The translations under genes were made by a program, and so were the position numbers. A model generated the notes under the pieces. The model ran no database searches, was not told the DNA's origin, and was given only the letters and a program-made list of their open reading frames with translations. A stretch of 64,000 bases of DNA, from positions 1,302,001 to 1,366,000 of the forward strand of contig CANLQE010000001.1 in assembly GCA_947493215.1 (NCBI GenBank), given 5' to 3'. The stretch comes from an uncultured Sphingomonadaceae bacterium (lineage in GTDB: Bacteria > Pseudomonadota > Alphaproteobacteria > Sphingomonadales > Sphingomonadaceae). Positions 42,678 through 51,646 of the stretch are shown here, in pieces; the stretch's first letter is position 1, and each line of letters starts with the position of its first letter.

Positions 42678-44189
42678 ATGGAAAATGAAATTCTCGATGT
42701 GTTGATTGTTGGTGCCGGTCTATCCGGTATTGGCGCTGCTGTTCACCTGACCAAGCGCTGTGTGGGTAAGAGCTTTGCCATTGTCGAAGGCCGCGAGCGG
42801 CTGGGCGGTACTTGGGATTTGTTTCGCTATCCCGGCATTCGTTCGGACAGCGACATGTATACGCTGGGCTATAATTTCAAACCTTGGACCGCCCGCAAAG
42901 CCATTGCTGACGCGCCTTCGATCCTTAAATATCTCCACGAGACGGTGGATGAATATAAGCTGGAAGACAAAATCCGGTTCAACCGGAAAGTCGTGAATGC
43001 CAGCTGGTCAAGCAAAGAGGCGCTGTGGACCGTCAGCCTGAAGCATGGTGACGGATCAGACAGCACCATTAAATGCAATTTCCTTCACATGTGTTCTGGC
43101 TATTATAGCTATGATGAAGCCCATAGTCCCGATTTTCCGGGCAAAGAGGCTTTTGCAGGGCAGATTGTACATCCGCAATTCTGGCCCGAAACCATTGACT
43201 ATGCTGGCAAGAAAATAGTGGTTATCGGTAGCGGCGCGACCGCTGTGACTTTGGTGCCATCATTGGCTGAAACGGCGAGCCATGTGACCATGCTCCAGCG
43301 TTCTCCGACTTATATTGTGTCGCTGCCCGGCGAAGATAAATGGGCGCTGCGGTTCCGGAAATTTATGCCTGGTAAGCTGGCCTATCTGCTGACGCGCTGG
43401 AAAAATGTGCTGTGGGGCCTGTTTACGTTCAACCTTGCGCGTAACAAACCAAAGGTTTTCAAAAAGCGCATATTGGATATGGTGAAAGAGGAAATGGGCG
43501 AGGGCGTTGATATGACGCATTTCACGCCCAGCTATAATCCGTGGGATCAGCGTCTATGTCTGGTACCGGACAGTGATTTATTCAGCGCGATTAAATCAGG
43601 CAAAGCGTCCGTTGTTACCGACCAAATCGAGCGGTTTACGGAAACCGGCATAGTGCTGAAGTCCGGCGAAACGCTGGAAGCCGATATTATTGTCACGGCC
43701 ACGGGTTTGAAAATGCTGACCGGCGGCAGCGCCGCTATTGAAGTTGACGGTGAGCCGGTCATTTTCGGCGAAAAAATCAACTACAAAGGCGTCATGTTTT
43801 CCGGCGTTCCTAATTTCGGAATGACCATGGGCTACACCAATGCCAGCTGGACATTGAAGGCCGACCTGACGAGCGAATATGTTTGTCGGTTGATCAACTT
43901 CATGGACAAAAACGGTACGCCGATTGCGACGCCCACTCTGCCTGCTGACGACTCGGTTGGGACCGAGCCTATGCTCGATTTTACCTCCGGCTATGTCCAG
44001 AGAGCGATCAAGGATCTACCGAAGCAGGGAGACCGCAAACCTTGGCGGCTCAATCAAAATTATCCTAAGGATATTATTAATTTGCGGCACAAGACCGTTG
44101 ATGATGGCGTCATGGTTTTTGCCAAGGCTGGAAGTCCATCGGTGAAGCCATCAACAGATGCTCCAGAAAAGGAGTCGGTTGCGGCCTGA
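42678..44189 (+). CDS. FAD-dependent Baeyer-Villiger-type monooxygenase 2 (EthA-like)
   Basis: The protein has 503 residues, clearly paralogous to the preceding gene: FAD motif GAGLSG at 12-17, fingerprint FAGQIVHPQFWP at 159-170, GSGATA at 184-189. The N-terminus is shorter by about 14 residues than in copy 1. It has its own upstream palindrome. Substrate unknown; two paralogues of this family side by side suggest oxidation of related ketones, perhaps steroid- or lipid-derived, which is inference. Confidence 0.9.
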   Translation: MENEILDVLIVGAGLSGIGAAVHLTKRCVGKSFAIVEGRERLGGTWDLFRYPGIRSDSDMYTLGYNFKPWTARKAIADAPSILKYLHETVDEYKLEDKIRFNRKVVNASWSSKEALWTVSLKHGDGSDSTIKCNFLHMCSGYYSYDEAHSPDFPGKEAFAGQIVHPQFWPETIDYAGKKIVVIGSGATAVTLVPSLAETASHVTMLQRSPTYIVSLPGEDKWALRFRKFMPGKLAYLLTRWKNVLWGLFTFNLARNKPKVFKKRILDMVKEEMGEGVDMTHFTPSYNPWDQRLCLVPDSDLFSAIKSGKASVVTDQIERFTETGIVLKSGETLEADIIVTATGLKMLTGGSAAIEVDGEPVIFGEKINYKGVMFSGVPNFGMTMGYTNASWTLKADLTSEYVCRLINFMDKNGTPIATPTLPADDSVGTEPMLDFTSGYVQRAIKDLPKQGDRKPWRLNQNYPKDIINLRHKTVDDGVMVFAKAGSPSVKPSTDAPEKESVAA

Positions 44190-44226
44190 TTACACTCTCG
44201 CGTTCCGCGAATTGTGGGGCTATAGA

Positions 44227-45654
44227 ATGGCGATGATAGACTTTAAGACATTGATAGAGGCCGACAAAGGCCAAGCCGCCCGAACCATCCAGATATTGGA
44301 CGTCCATATTTTTGAAAGCTGGCTCAAAGACCAGCCAGATAGCGTTCGTAGTCTTGTAAAGGCCTATAAATTTGTTGCCAATCCGGAATCCTATCTGATC
44401 CTTCCCATTGTAAATGCAAAGGGTAAGTCTGATAAATCAGAACAGGGCGACTTCACGGTTGTGGCAGGCGTTATCAATCACAAGAAGCTTGATCCGTGGG
44501 CTCTTGCGAAGCTTGGCGGCAGGTTGCCGGAAGGCAAATATCGCCTCGCAGGCGCCAGCGCAAAAGATGCATTGTTTAGTTGGCTGATCCCACAGCACGA
44601 GTTTGACCAATATAAGAAACTACCGGATCGTCAGGGACCAAGTATATTGCTGGTCAAGGATGAGATTACCCAAGTGGGTGAAGCTGTTCGTCAGGCTGAA
44701 GCCACTGCTTTGGTCCGCGATATGGTAAATACGCCCGCTGCTGATATGGGGCCAAATAAGCTTGAGGATATCGTCGAAAAGCTAGCCGAAGCGCATGGGG
44801 CAGACCTGAAGGTTACCCGCGGCGATACGCTGGAAAAGCATTTCCCGATGATCCATGGCGTGGGTAAAGCGGCGATGCGTGATCATGCTCCGCGCCTGAT
44901 CGAACTAAAATGGGGTAAGGCAGGTGCGCCAAAAATAGCGATTGTCGGCAAAGGCGTAACCTTTGACAGTGGCGGGCTTTCTATGAAATCACCGGCTGGC
45001 ATGCTGATCATGAAGAAAGATATGGGCGGCGCTGCTCATGCGATCGGTCTGGCAAAGATGATTATGGAAGCCAAGTTACCGGTACAGATTCACTTGCTCG
45101 TACCAGCGGTGGAAAATTCGGTCGATGGTCATGCCCTGCGCCCTGGCGATGTGCTCAATAGCCGCAAGGGACTGACGGTCGAAATCGGCAATACCGATGC
45201 CGAAGGGCGCTTGGTATTGGGAGACGCGCTGACGCTTGCCGGTGAAGAAGAGCCGGAACTGATCATTGATTTTGCAACACTGACGGGCGCTGCCCGGGTG
45301 GCTCTGGGACCGGACTTACCGGCGATGTTTTGTAATGACGACGAGATGGCGGCTGGTCTTCTGGAGAGCGGTGAGGAGGAAGATGATCCTCTGTGGCGAA
45401 TGCCCTTGTGGTCGCGTTATGAATATCGCCTCAAAAGCCCGATTGCTGACACCAATAATGTCGCCGTCGGTTCTTTTGCGGGCTGTATCACTGCGGCTTT
45501 GTTCCTGAAAAAGTTCGTGCCCGATGATATCCCCTGGGCGCATTTCGATACCTATGCGTGGCGACCGGCTAGCAAAGCTGGACGACCTAAAGGTGGAGAA
45601 GCTTTGGGTTTACGCGCAAGCTGGAACTATCTGAAGGGCCGTTACGCCAAGTAA
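44227..45654 (+). CDS. leucyl aminopeptidase, M17 family
   Basis: The protein has 475 residues from the ATG at 44227; longer frames would overlap the monooxygenase stop and lack a good ribosome site. The catalytic domain has GKGVTFDSGG (241-250, metal ligands) with Lys254, and the signature NTDAEGRL (322-329). It removes N-terminal residues with two metal ions per subunit. It is shorter than E. coli PepA by about 28 residues, mostly in the N-terminal domain. The gene is preceded by the monooxygenase and followed by the NlpC/P60 gene. Confidence 0.93.
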   Translation: MAMIDFKTLIEADKGQAARTIQILDVHIFESWLKDQPDSVRSLVKAYKFVANPESYLILPIVNAKGKSDKSEQGDFTVVAGVINHKKLDPWALAKLGGRLPEGKYRLAGASAKDALFSWLIPQHEFDQYKKLPDRQGPSILLVKDEITQVGEAVRQAEATALVRDMVNTPAADMGPNKLEDIVEKLAEAHGADLKVTRGDTLEKHFPMIHGVGKAAMRDHAPRLIELKWGKAGAPKIAIVGKGVTFDSGGLSMKSPAGMLIMKKDMGGAAHAIGLAKMIMEAKLPVQIHLLVPAVENSVDGHALRPGDVLNSRKGLTVEIGNTDAEGRLVLGDALTLAGEEEPELIIDFATLTGAARVALGPDLPAMFCNDDEMAAGLLESGEEEDDPLWRMPLWSRYEYRLKSPIADTNNVAVGSFAGCITAALFLKKFVPDDIPWAHFDTYAWRPASKAGRPKGGEALGLRASWNYLKGRYAK

Positions 45655-45781
45655 ACTGTTGCAGTCGCTGCTTGATCAACAGGTGGTATCTCGGTTAAGG
45701 GCGGCTGGTATCACAGCTTTGTCATAAAGCGTGGGGGTCGCGCGGTTGCGGCAAAAGCCGTAAATGGGGTATTGAATAAAA

Positions 45782-46720
45782 ATGAATATTGTCGGGGATA
45801 TTGAAGCCGGGGATCAGGCTGCGCGCGCGAAATTCTCGCTGCACGGTCCTGAAGAGGATTTTGATCCTCGGACGACCGCTCATCGCGGTGATCTGGCGGA
45901 TATTTCGCTGGCGGGAAAATTGTTCGCGCCACATTATGCAGAAGCTATTCCAATGCGCTGTGCCGCGCCAAAGGCGATGATTCGCAAGCAAGGGGGGAAG
46001 GACCACGAGGCTGTTTCCGAGCTATTGCATGGCGATGATTTTCATCTGCTGGACGTGGTCGGAGATTGGGCTTGGGGTTTTTGCGACCATGATGGCTATG
46101 TTGGTTATTTACCGGTGCATGCCTTGCAGCATCAGCGCAAAACGGCTCAGCCCACCCATTTGATATCGGCGCGGGCGGCCCTCATATTCATCGAGCCCGA
46201 CGTCAAAGCCGGAGTGATCAAGCGTTTGCCTATGGGTGCGAAATTGGCTTGCGGTGAACCAAGCGAATGCGGCAAGTTCTTGAAAACGGGCAAAGGCTAT
46301 GTTCATATCCGCCATGTTCAGGAAATTGGCGCGAAGCGGGTTTTTGATGGCACCAACAGCACTGTGGCTTTTGCCGAGCAGCTGGTTGGCGCGCCTTATC
46401 TATGGGGCGGCCGCAGCGGGGATGGTTTGGACTGTTCCGGGCTGGTCCAGATGGTTCTTGGCCTGACCGGACAAGCGGCGCCGCGGGACGCGGATCAGCA
46501 GCTAGAGGCTGTCGGAACCGAAATCTCTGCCGATGAATCACTGAAGCGCGGTGATTTCGTATTTTTCCCTGATCATGTCGGCATAATGGCGGATGGCGAA
46601 CGGATTATCCATGCCAATATCCATTGGATGAGAGTGATCTCTGAACCACTAGGCGATGTGATCGCTCGCTTTGGCGAGGATGTTGAGCAACCGGTTTTGG
46701 CGCGCAAGCGTCTCGGATGA
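45782..46720 (+). CDS. NlpC/P60 family cysteine peptidase with SH3 domain
   Basis: The protein has 312 residues. A bacterial SH3-like region (about 60-115) and a second half-domain precede an NlpC/P60 domain (about 190-312) with Cys218 (LDCSG), His265 (PDHVGI) and His277 (IIHAN). It cleaves gamma-D-glutamyl-diamino acid bonds in peptidoglycan. No signal peptide is obvious, so it may recycle cell-wall peptides in the cytoplasm, a pattern seen in other alphaproteobacteria. argC starts 10 bp later. Confidence 0.88.
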   Translation: MNIVGDIEAGDQAARAKFSLHGPEEDFDPRTTAHRGDLADISLAGKLFAPHYAEAIPMRCAAPKAMIRKQGGKDHEAVSELLHGDDFHLLDVVGDWAWGFCDHDGYVGYLPVHALQHQRKTAQPTHLISARAALIFIEPDVKAGVIKRLPMGAKLACGEPSECGKFLKTGKGYVHIRHVQEIGAKRVFDGTNSTVAFAEQLVGAPYLWGGRSGDGLDCSGLVQMVLGLTGQAAPRDADQQLEAVGTEISADESLKRGDFVFFPDHVGIMADGERIIHANIHWMRVISEPLGDVIARFGEDVEQPVLARKRLG

Positions 46721-46729
46721 CGAAAGACC

Positions 46730-47662
46730 ATGACAAATAGTGTTTTCATCGATGGGGCGGCCGGGACAACCGGCCTTGAAATTGCCGATCGCCTGGGGTC
46801 ACGGCAGGAGTTTGACCTTGTGCGATTGCCTGAGGAAAAACGCAAAGACGCCAATGCCCGACACGAAGCCATAAATGACAGTGATTTTGTAATTCTGTGC
46901 CTTCCCGACGAAGCGGCCATCGAAGCTGTGTCATTGATCGAAAATGAGAGTACCCGAGTTATTGACGCGTCTTCTGCCCACCGAACAGTGGCTGGGTGGG
47001 TCTATGGTTTTGCTGAATTTCAAGAGGGCCAGCGGGAGCGTATCGCGAACGCAAGATTCGTTTCCAATCCGGGCTGTTATCCAACGGGTTTTCTGGGGCT
47101 TGTTGCGCCGCTAATTGCGCGGGGTCTGTTGCCGGCTGACTGGCCCTATTCGGCTAACGCAGTGTCGGGTTATTCCGGTGGCGGCAAGGCGCTGATTGAG
47201 CGGTTTGAGCAAGAACCGGATATCGGCTTTCGCAGCTATGGTCTGACGCTTGAGCACAAGCACATGCCTGAGATGAAGCGCCATGCTGGCCTTAAGCACG
47301 ATGTGATTTTTGCGCCGGCAGTTGTGCGGGCCTATCGCGGGATGATTGTCGAGGTTCCACTCAATCTATCGGCCATCGGCGCTAGTTTGAAAGCGGCTGA
47401 CTTACTGGACGCGCTGAAGCGCCACTATGACGGCTCGGCCATCGTTGGTGTACATGATGGTAATGGCGTCGGCGAACTGTTGCTAACCGATAATGATTCC
47501 GCAACAGATAGGCTCGATCTATATGTGTTCGCCGATGACAGTGGCAAGCAAGTTCGGCTGATCGCAAAGCTCGATAATCTTGGCAAAGGCGCGGCCGGAA
47601 GCACTGTTCAGGATCTGAACATCATGGCTGGTCTTGATGAAACTCTGGGGCTCCGGCTTTAA
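46730..47662 (+). CDS. argC: N-acetyl-gamma-glutamyl-phosphate reductase, short (type 2) form
   Basis: The protein has 310 residues, the length of the type 2 family. N-terminal NAD(P) motif GAAGTTG, catalytic Cys116 in SNPGCYPTG, and the later His residues in LEHKHMPEM. It reduces N-acetylglutamyl phosphate to the semialdehyde in arginine synthesis. It is 10 bp after the NlpC/P60 gene and convergent with lepB. Confidence 0.93.
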   Translation: MTNSVFIDGAAGTTGLEIADRLGSRQEFDLVRLPEEKRKDANARHEAINDSDFVILCLPDEAAIEAVSLIENESTRVIDASSAHRTVAGWVYGFAEFQEGQRERIANARFVSNPGCYPTGFLGLVAPLIARGLLPADWPYSANAVSGYSGGGKALIERFEQEPDIGFRSYGLTLEHKHMPEMKRHAGLKHDVIFAPAVVRAYRGMIVEVPLNLSAIGASLKAADLLDALKRHYDGSAIVGVHDGNGVGELLLTDNDSATDRLDLYVFADDSGKQVRLIAKLDNLGKGAAGSTVQDLNIMAGLDETLGLRL

Positions 47663-47673
47663 GATTGACGGTT

Positions 47674-48543
47674 TTACTCGGCAGTGGGTTCCTCACGATC
47701 AGGCCGCAAACTGGTTCCAGCCCGGCCACTGCGAAACGACGTAAACCAGCTCACCGGATTAAGACTAGTGGTTCCATCGAGCGAGAAGGTGATAAATTCC
47801 GCTCGACCGCCGATATTCTCCCACGGAATGGTTCCATTCAAGCCAAGTGGGCTTGCCACACGGCTATCGGCTGACAGATCGCGATTGTCGCCCATCAGGT
47901 AGATGTGGTCTTCTGGGATGATGACAGGCGCTATATCATCCGTCTGCTGTGGCCCCAGGTCGATAATATCATAGCTTACGCCATTGGGCAGAGTTTCGCG
48001 TACAATCGGTAGCGTGCAAAAGCTATTGCCGTTCACATCCGTATCTCGCAGTCCCGGAAATTCGGTTCCACCGCACGGCGAATTGGCGTCGATTGGCAGG
48101 TTTAAGTCGGGCTGTACCTCTTGTTTGACGGCTTGACCGTTTAGGAAAACTTGACCACCGCGGAGCTCCAACATGTCGCCCGGAAGACCAATTACACGCT
48201 TAATGTAGTCGCTGCTTTGATCCTTGGGAGTCAGGATCACAATATCACCGCGTTCCGGCAACGATCCGAACAATCTACCTTCCATGCGCGGAAAAATATG
48301 AAATGTAGGGGATACCCATGACCAGCCATAGGCATATTTGCTGACGATCAGTCGGTCGCCGACCAACAAGCTAGGCATCATCGAAACGGACGGGATATAA
48401 AAAGGTTTCGCGACGAGGCTGTGAAAGGCCAGAACTGCGAGCAATAAAAGGCCGATGCTCTTGGCTTCACCAATCCAGTCGGTCTTCTCTTTTTCGGAAT
48501 CATCCAACGCTATTGCTGGGTCATCCGCCTTTTCTAAAGCCAT
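47674..48543 (-). CDS. lepB: signal peptidase I
   Basis: The protein has 289 residues. An N-terminal membrane segment (about 30-45) is followed by the catalytic Ser54 in YIPSVSMMPSL and Lys115 in DYIKRVIGLPGD, and box E GDNRDLSADSR. It removes signal peptides from exported proteins. It is the last gene of a minus-strand cluster pyrE-pdxJ-acpS-lepB, an arrangement common in sphingomonads. Confidence 0.95.
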   Translation of the reverse strand: MALEKADDPAIALDDSEKEKTDWIGEAKSIGLLLLAVLAFHSLVAKPFYIPSVSMMPSLLVGDRLIVSKYAYGWSWVSPTFHIFPRMEGRLFGSLPERGDIVILTPKDQSSDYIKRVIGLPGDMLELRGGQVFLNGQAVKQEVQPDLNLPIDANSPCGGTEFPGLRDTDVNGNSFCTLPIVRETLPNGVSYDIIDLGPQQTDDIAPVIIPEDHIYLMGDNRDLSADSRVASPLGLNGTIPWENIGGRAEFITFSLDGTTSLNPVSWFTSFRSGRAGTSLRPDREEPTAE

Positions 48544-48594
48544 ATCCTGTTTTCTTCTTCTATTGCCGTCTCGACCAATTTCAATCTGCCGACC

Positions 48595-49002
48595 TTACAA
48601 CCGGGAAGGCATCGCTTCGATAATAACGAATGCTTGCGCCCATGGATGATCGTCAGTGAGTGTCAGGTGAACAACCACATCATATCCCGGCGGAGTCAGC
48701 GCGTCGAGCCGTTTTTTTGCACCTCCGGCCAGCGTCAATGTGGGTGCCCCGCTTTTGGCGTTGATAACCCCGATATCTTTCATAAAAACGCCCGCTCGAA
48801 AGCCAGTTCCCACCGCTTTGGAATAGGCCTCTTTGGCGGCGAAGCGTTTCGCATAAGTTCCGGCTTTCGTATAAGGTCTCCGTGCCGCTTTGGCGCGTTC
48901 GACTTCGGTGAAGACCCGCTTTTCAAAGCGATCGCCAAAACGGTTGAGCGAATTTTGGATACGCTCAATGTTGCAGAGGTCTGAACCCAATCCTATGATC
49001 AT
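48595..49002 (-). CDS. acpS: holo-[acyl-carrier-protein] synthase
   Basis: The protein has 135 residues. Motifs [12 protein letters not shown] (Asp8) and [11 protein letters not shown] (Glu) bind the metal and CoA. It attaches the 4'-phosphopantetheine arm to acyl carrier protein. It lies 10 bp downstream of pdxJ and 51 bp upstream of lepB. Confidence 0.95.
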   Translation of the reverse strand: MIIGLGSDLCNIERIQNSLNRFGDRFEKRVFTEVERAKAARRPYTKAGTYAKRFAAKEAYSKAVGTGFRAGVFMKDIGVINAKSGAPTLTLAGGAKKRLDALTPPGYDVVVHLTLTDDHPWAQAFVIIEAMPSRL

Positions 49003-49012
49003 GACGCCGCCA

Positions 49013-49747
49013 TCATCGCGCTTCGTTCATCAATGCGCGCATCTGTTGGATACTGCCCGTGAGCCCACCAAATATCGCTTCTCCAATCAAGAAATGACCG
49101 ATATTCAATTCAACCAATTGCGGAATTGCCGCAATTGGTATGACATTGTCAAAAGTGAGGCCGTGACCGGCATGAGGTTCAATTCCGTTCTTTGCGGCGA
49201 GGGCGGCTGCATCACTGATGCGGCGCAATTCCTTTTCCCGCTCCGCGCCGCTAGCATGCGCATAATGGCCGGTATGAAATTCGACCACTGGCGCACCGAG
49301 ATGGATGGCTGCTTCAATCTGTCGCGGGTCTGGTTCGATAAACAGGCTAACACGGATATTGGCATCGCGCAGCTGCCCAACAAAATCTTTCAGCCGATTA
49401 TGCTGTCCCGCTGCGTCCAACCCGCCTTCGGTTGTCCGTTCTTCCCGTTTTTCTGGGACAATACAGGCCGCATGAGGCTTGTGGCGCAGCGCGATGTCTA
49501 GCATCTCGTCGGTTGCGGCCATCTCAAGATTTAGCGGAATGGAGAGTGTCTTCATCAACTCCAGCAAATCATCATCACGAATGTGCCGCCTGTCCTCGCG
49601 CAAATGGGCGGTTATGCCGTCCGCGCCCGCTTCTGCTGCCATCGTCGCGGCCCGAACAGGCTGGGGATGGTCGCCGCCCCGCGCGTTTCGGATGGTGGCG
49701 ACATGATCGATATTCACGCCCAATCGTAAAGGCGATGTGCCGTTCAT
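49013..49747 (-). CDS. pdxJ: pyridoxine 5'-phosphate synthase
   Basis: The protein has 244 residues. Conserved [17 protein letters not shown] at the N-terminus and the internal [16 protein letters not shown] and [10 protein letters not shown] are diagnostic. It condenses amino-acetone phosphate with deoxyxylulose phosphate to make pyridoxine phosphate. It overlaps pyrE by 4 bp. Confidence 0.96.
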   Translation of the reverse strand: MNGTSPLRLGVNIDHVATIRNARGGDHPQPVRAATMAAEAGADGITAHLREDRRHIRDDDLLELMKTLSIPLNLEMAATDEMLDIALRHKPHAACIVPEKREERTTEGGLDAAGQHNRLKDFVGQLRDANIRVSLFIEPDPRQIEAAIHLGAPVVEFHTGHYAHASGAEREKELRRISDAAALAAKNGIEPHAGHGLTFDNVIPIAAIPQLVELNIGHFLIGEAIFGGLTGSIQQMRALMNEAR

Positions 49748-50325
49748 ACCTTGCGGCTTCCCGGCTTTGTCGTCGGAATGGCTGCTAACTCGGCGGGCAC
49801 TTCATCGTCCGCATAAGAGGGAACCTCCAGCGCGATTAGCGGAAAGAACGGAACATCAAAGGTCGCCGACCCATTGGATCGGTCTACCAATGCGCCTGCC
49901 GCAATGACGTCCCCGCCCGCTTGACCAATCGCTTTGATTGCCTCGCGCGAAGACAGGCCGGTTGTGACGACATCTTCCATCATCAGAACCTTTTGACCAG
50001 CTTCTAAGTGGAAACCTCGGCGCAATTCGAACGTACCCTCGGGGCGCTCGAGAAAAATCGCTTCAGTGCCAAGGGCTCTGCCCATTTCATGACCGACGAT
50101 AACGCCGCCCATTGCCGGCGAAACTACAATATCGATAGAATTACGAATATCTGTGGGCATTTTGGCAACCAGCGCTTCGGCCAACCGTGCGCCACGCGCA
50201 GGATCCATTAAAACCCGCGCGCACTGTAAATATTGAGCGCTATGGCGGCCAGAGGATAATATAAAATGCCCTTCCAGAAGCGCGTCGCTGGCTCGGAATT
50301 CGCCCAATATTTCGGTTTCTGTCAC
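49744..50325 (-). CDS. pyrE: orotate phosphoribosyltransferase
   Basis: The protein has 193 residues. The PRPP-binding loop is [18 protein letters not shown]; the segment [16 protein letters not shown] and the active-site loop region [15 protein letters not shown] are typical. It makes OMP in pyrimidine synthesis. It is the first gene of the minus-strand cluster, divergent from the cox operon across 252 bp. Confidence 0.94.
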   Translation of the reverse strand: MTETEILGEFRASDALLEGHFILSSGRHSAQYLQCARVLMDPARGARLAEALVAKMPTDIRNSIDIVVSPAMGGVIVGHEMGRALGTEAIFLERPEGTFELRRGFHLEAGQKVLMMEDVVTTGLSSREAIKAIGQAGGDVIAAGALVDRSNGSATFDVPFFPLIALEVPSYADDEVPAELAAIPTTKPGSRKV

Positions 50326-50577
50326 TATTTTATTCCGTCCTGATTGATTTCATATTTTTAAAATGGGTTCATCTTGGTTCTAATGAAAGGCCAAAAACTT
50401 GAAAAATATGCGTAGAGTAGCTTGAGGCTTGCGACAACCCTGCTTATAAGCCGCTCCAAACGGGATGTTTCAGGTTGATGGGGCTGATGTCCATTTGGGC
50501 ATATTTACCAGAGTTACTGGTTGGTCTAAAGGCTGAAAACTACTGGATTCTGGGGTTTAGATAAGGTTGAGCAAGTA
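50326..50577. promoter_or_regulatory. divergent promoter region, pyrE and cox operon
   Basis: The 252-bp region between the divergent pyrE and ctaC starts must contain both promoters. I see no clear consensus boxes. The last part (GGTTGAG about 9 bases before the ATG) is the ctaC ribosome binding site. Confidence 0.4.
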
Positions 50578-51636
50578 ATGACTCATTATGTGAAAGCATG
50601 GATTTTGGCATTGGGCCTGATTCTCACACCCGCGACGGTGGTGGCGCAAGATGCGTTGCCAACGGCTCCGGGTGCGGAAGCTGCGCCGGTTGCAGCTAGT
50701 GTGGACTCAGAGGCACCAGCTGCTGAGATTACCCCTGCTTCTGGACTGGATCCAGCGCTCTATACGCCGATGAAACCGACCGAAGGCGTTGGTATGCCGG
50801 TGGACAAGGGTATCGATTTTCAACCCCAAGTCAGTGAAACAGGCAAGCAGGCCAAATGGATTAACAATGTCATTCTGTTACCGATTATGACCGTAATTTG
50901 CCTGATCGTCCTCGGATTGCTATTTTGGGTTATGATCCGGTTCCGTCGCGGTGCCAATCCGGAACCGTCAAAAACAACGCATAACACGTTTATTGAAGTG
51001 GTTTGGACAGTCGTTCCTGTACTGATTTTGCTGGTCATAGCGGTTCCATCTATCAGTCTGCTGGCTAAACAGTTTGAACCTGCGCCAGAAGATGCACTGA
51101 CCGTGAAAATTACCGGATATCAGTGGTATTGGGGTTATAATTATCCTGATAACGGTGATTTTGAGATTATTTCCAACATGCTCACCGAAGATGAGGCCAA
51201 TGCTCGCGGAGAGCCTTTCCAACTCGCGGTTGATAACCGGATGGTTATTCCGGTTGGCAAGCCCGTCAAGATGTTGATCACAGGCGCCGACGTCATTCAC
51301 AGCTTCGCTTTACCAGCGGCTTGGTTCAAGCTCGACGCTGTTCCCGGACGGATTAATGAAAAAGTGATGCAGATTGACGAAGTTGGCGTTTATTACGGCC
51401 AATGTTCAGAGCTTTGCGGTGCGCGGCATGGCTTCATGCCGATCACCGTTGAGGTGCTGCCGGAAGACAAGTTTAATGACTGGGTGCGCGCCAACGGCGG
51501 AACCGTAAAGGGCGATGAAGAGGCGGAAACGGATACTGCCGAAGCTGAAGGCGACGCCGCTACAGCGGAAGAGGCCGCATCAGACGACACGACAACAGAA
51601 GGCGCGCCTGCCGATGCAGCCGCCGCTGTGAACTAA
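50578..51636 (+). CDS. ctaC: cytochrome c oxidase subunit II
   Basis: The protein has 352 residues. A signal peptide (about 1-23) is followed by two membrane segments (about 95-120 and 140-160) and a cupredoxin domain with the CuA ligands His241, Cys276, Glu278, Cys280, His284 and Met287 (GQCSELCGARHGFM). It takes electrons from cytochrome c. The ends are unusual for low-complexity: an Ala/Pro/Glu linker after the signal and a C-terminal acidic-Ala tail of about 40 residues. It is the first gene of the aa3 oxidase operon. Confidence 0.96.
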   Translation: MTHYVKAWILALGLILTPATVVAQDALPTAPGAEAAPVAASVDSEAPAAEITPASGLDPALYTPMKPTEGVGMPVDKGIDFQPQVSETGKQAKWINNVILLPIMTVICLIVLGLLFWVMIRFRRGANPEPSKTTHNTFIEVVWTVVPVLILLVIAVPSISLLAKQFEPAPEDALTVKITGYQWYWGYNYPDNGDFEIISNMLTEDEANARGEPFQLAVDNRMVIPVGKPVKMLITGADVIHSFALPAAWFKLDAVPGRINEKVMQIDEVGVYYGQCSELCGARHGFMPITVEVLPEDKFNDWVRANGGTVKGDEEAETDTAEAEGDAATAEEAASDDTTTEGAPADAAAAVN

Positions 51637-51646
51637 GGGATAAGCG

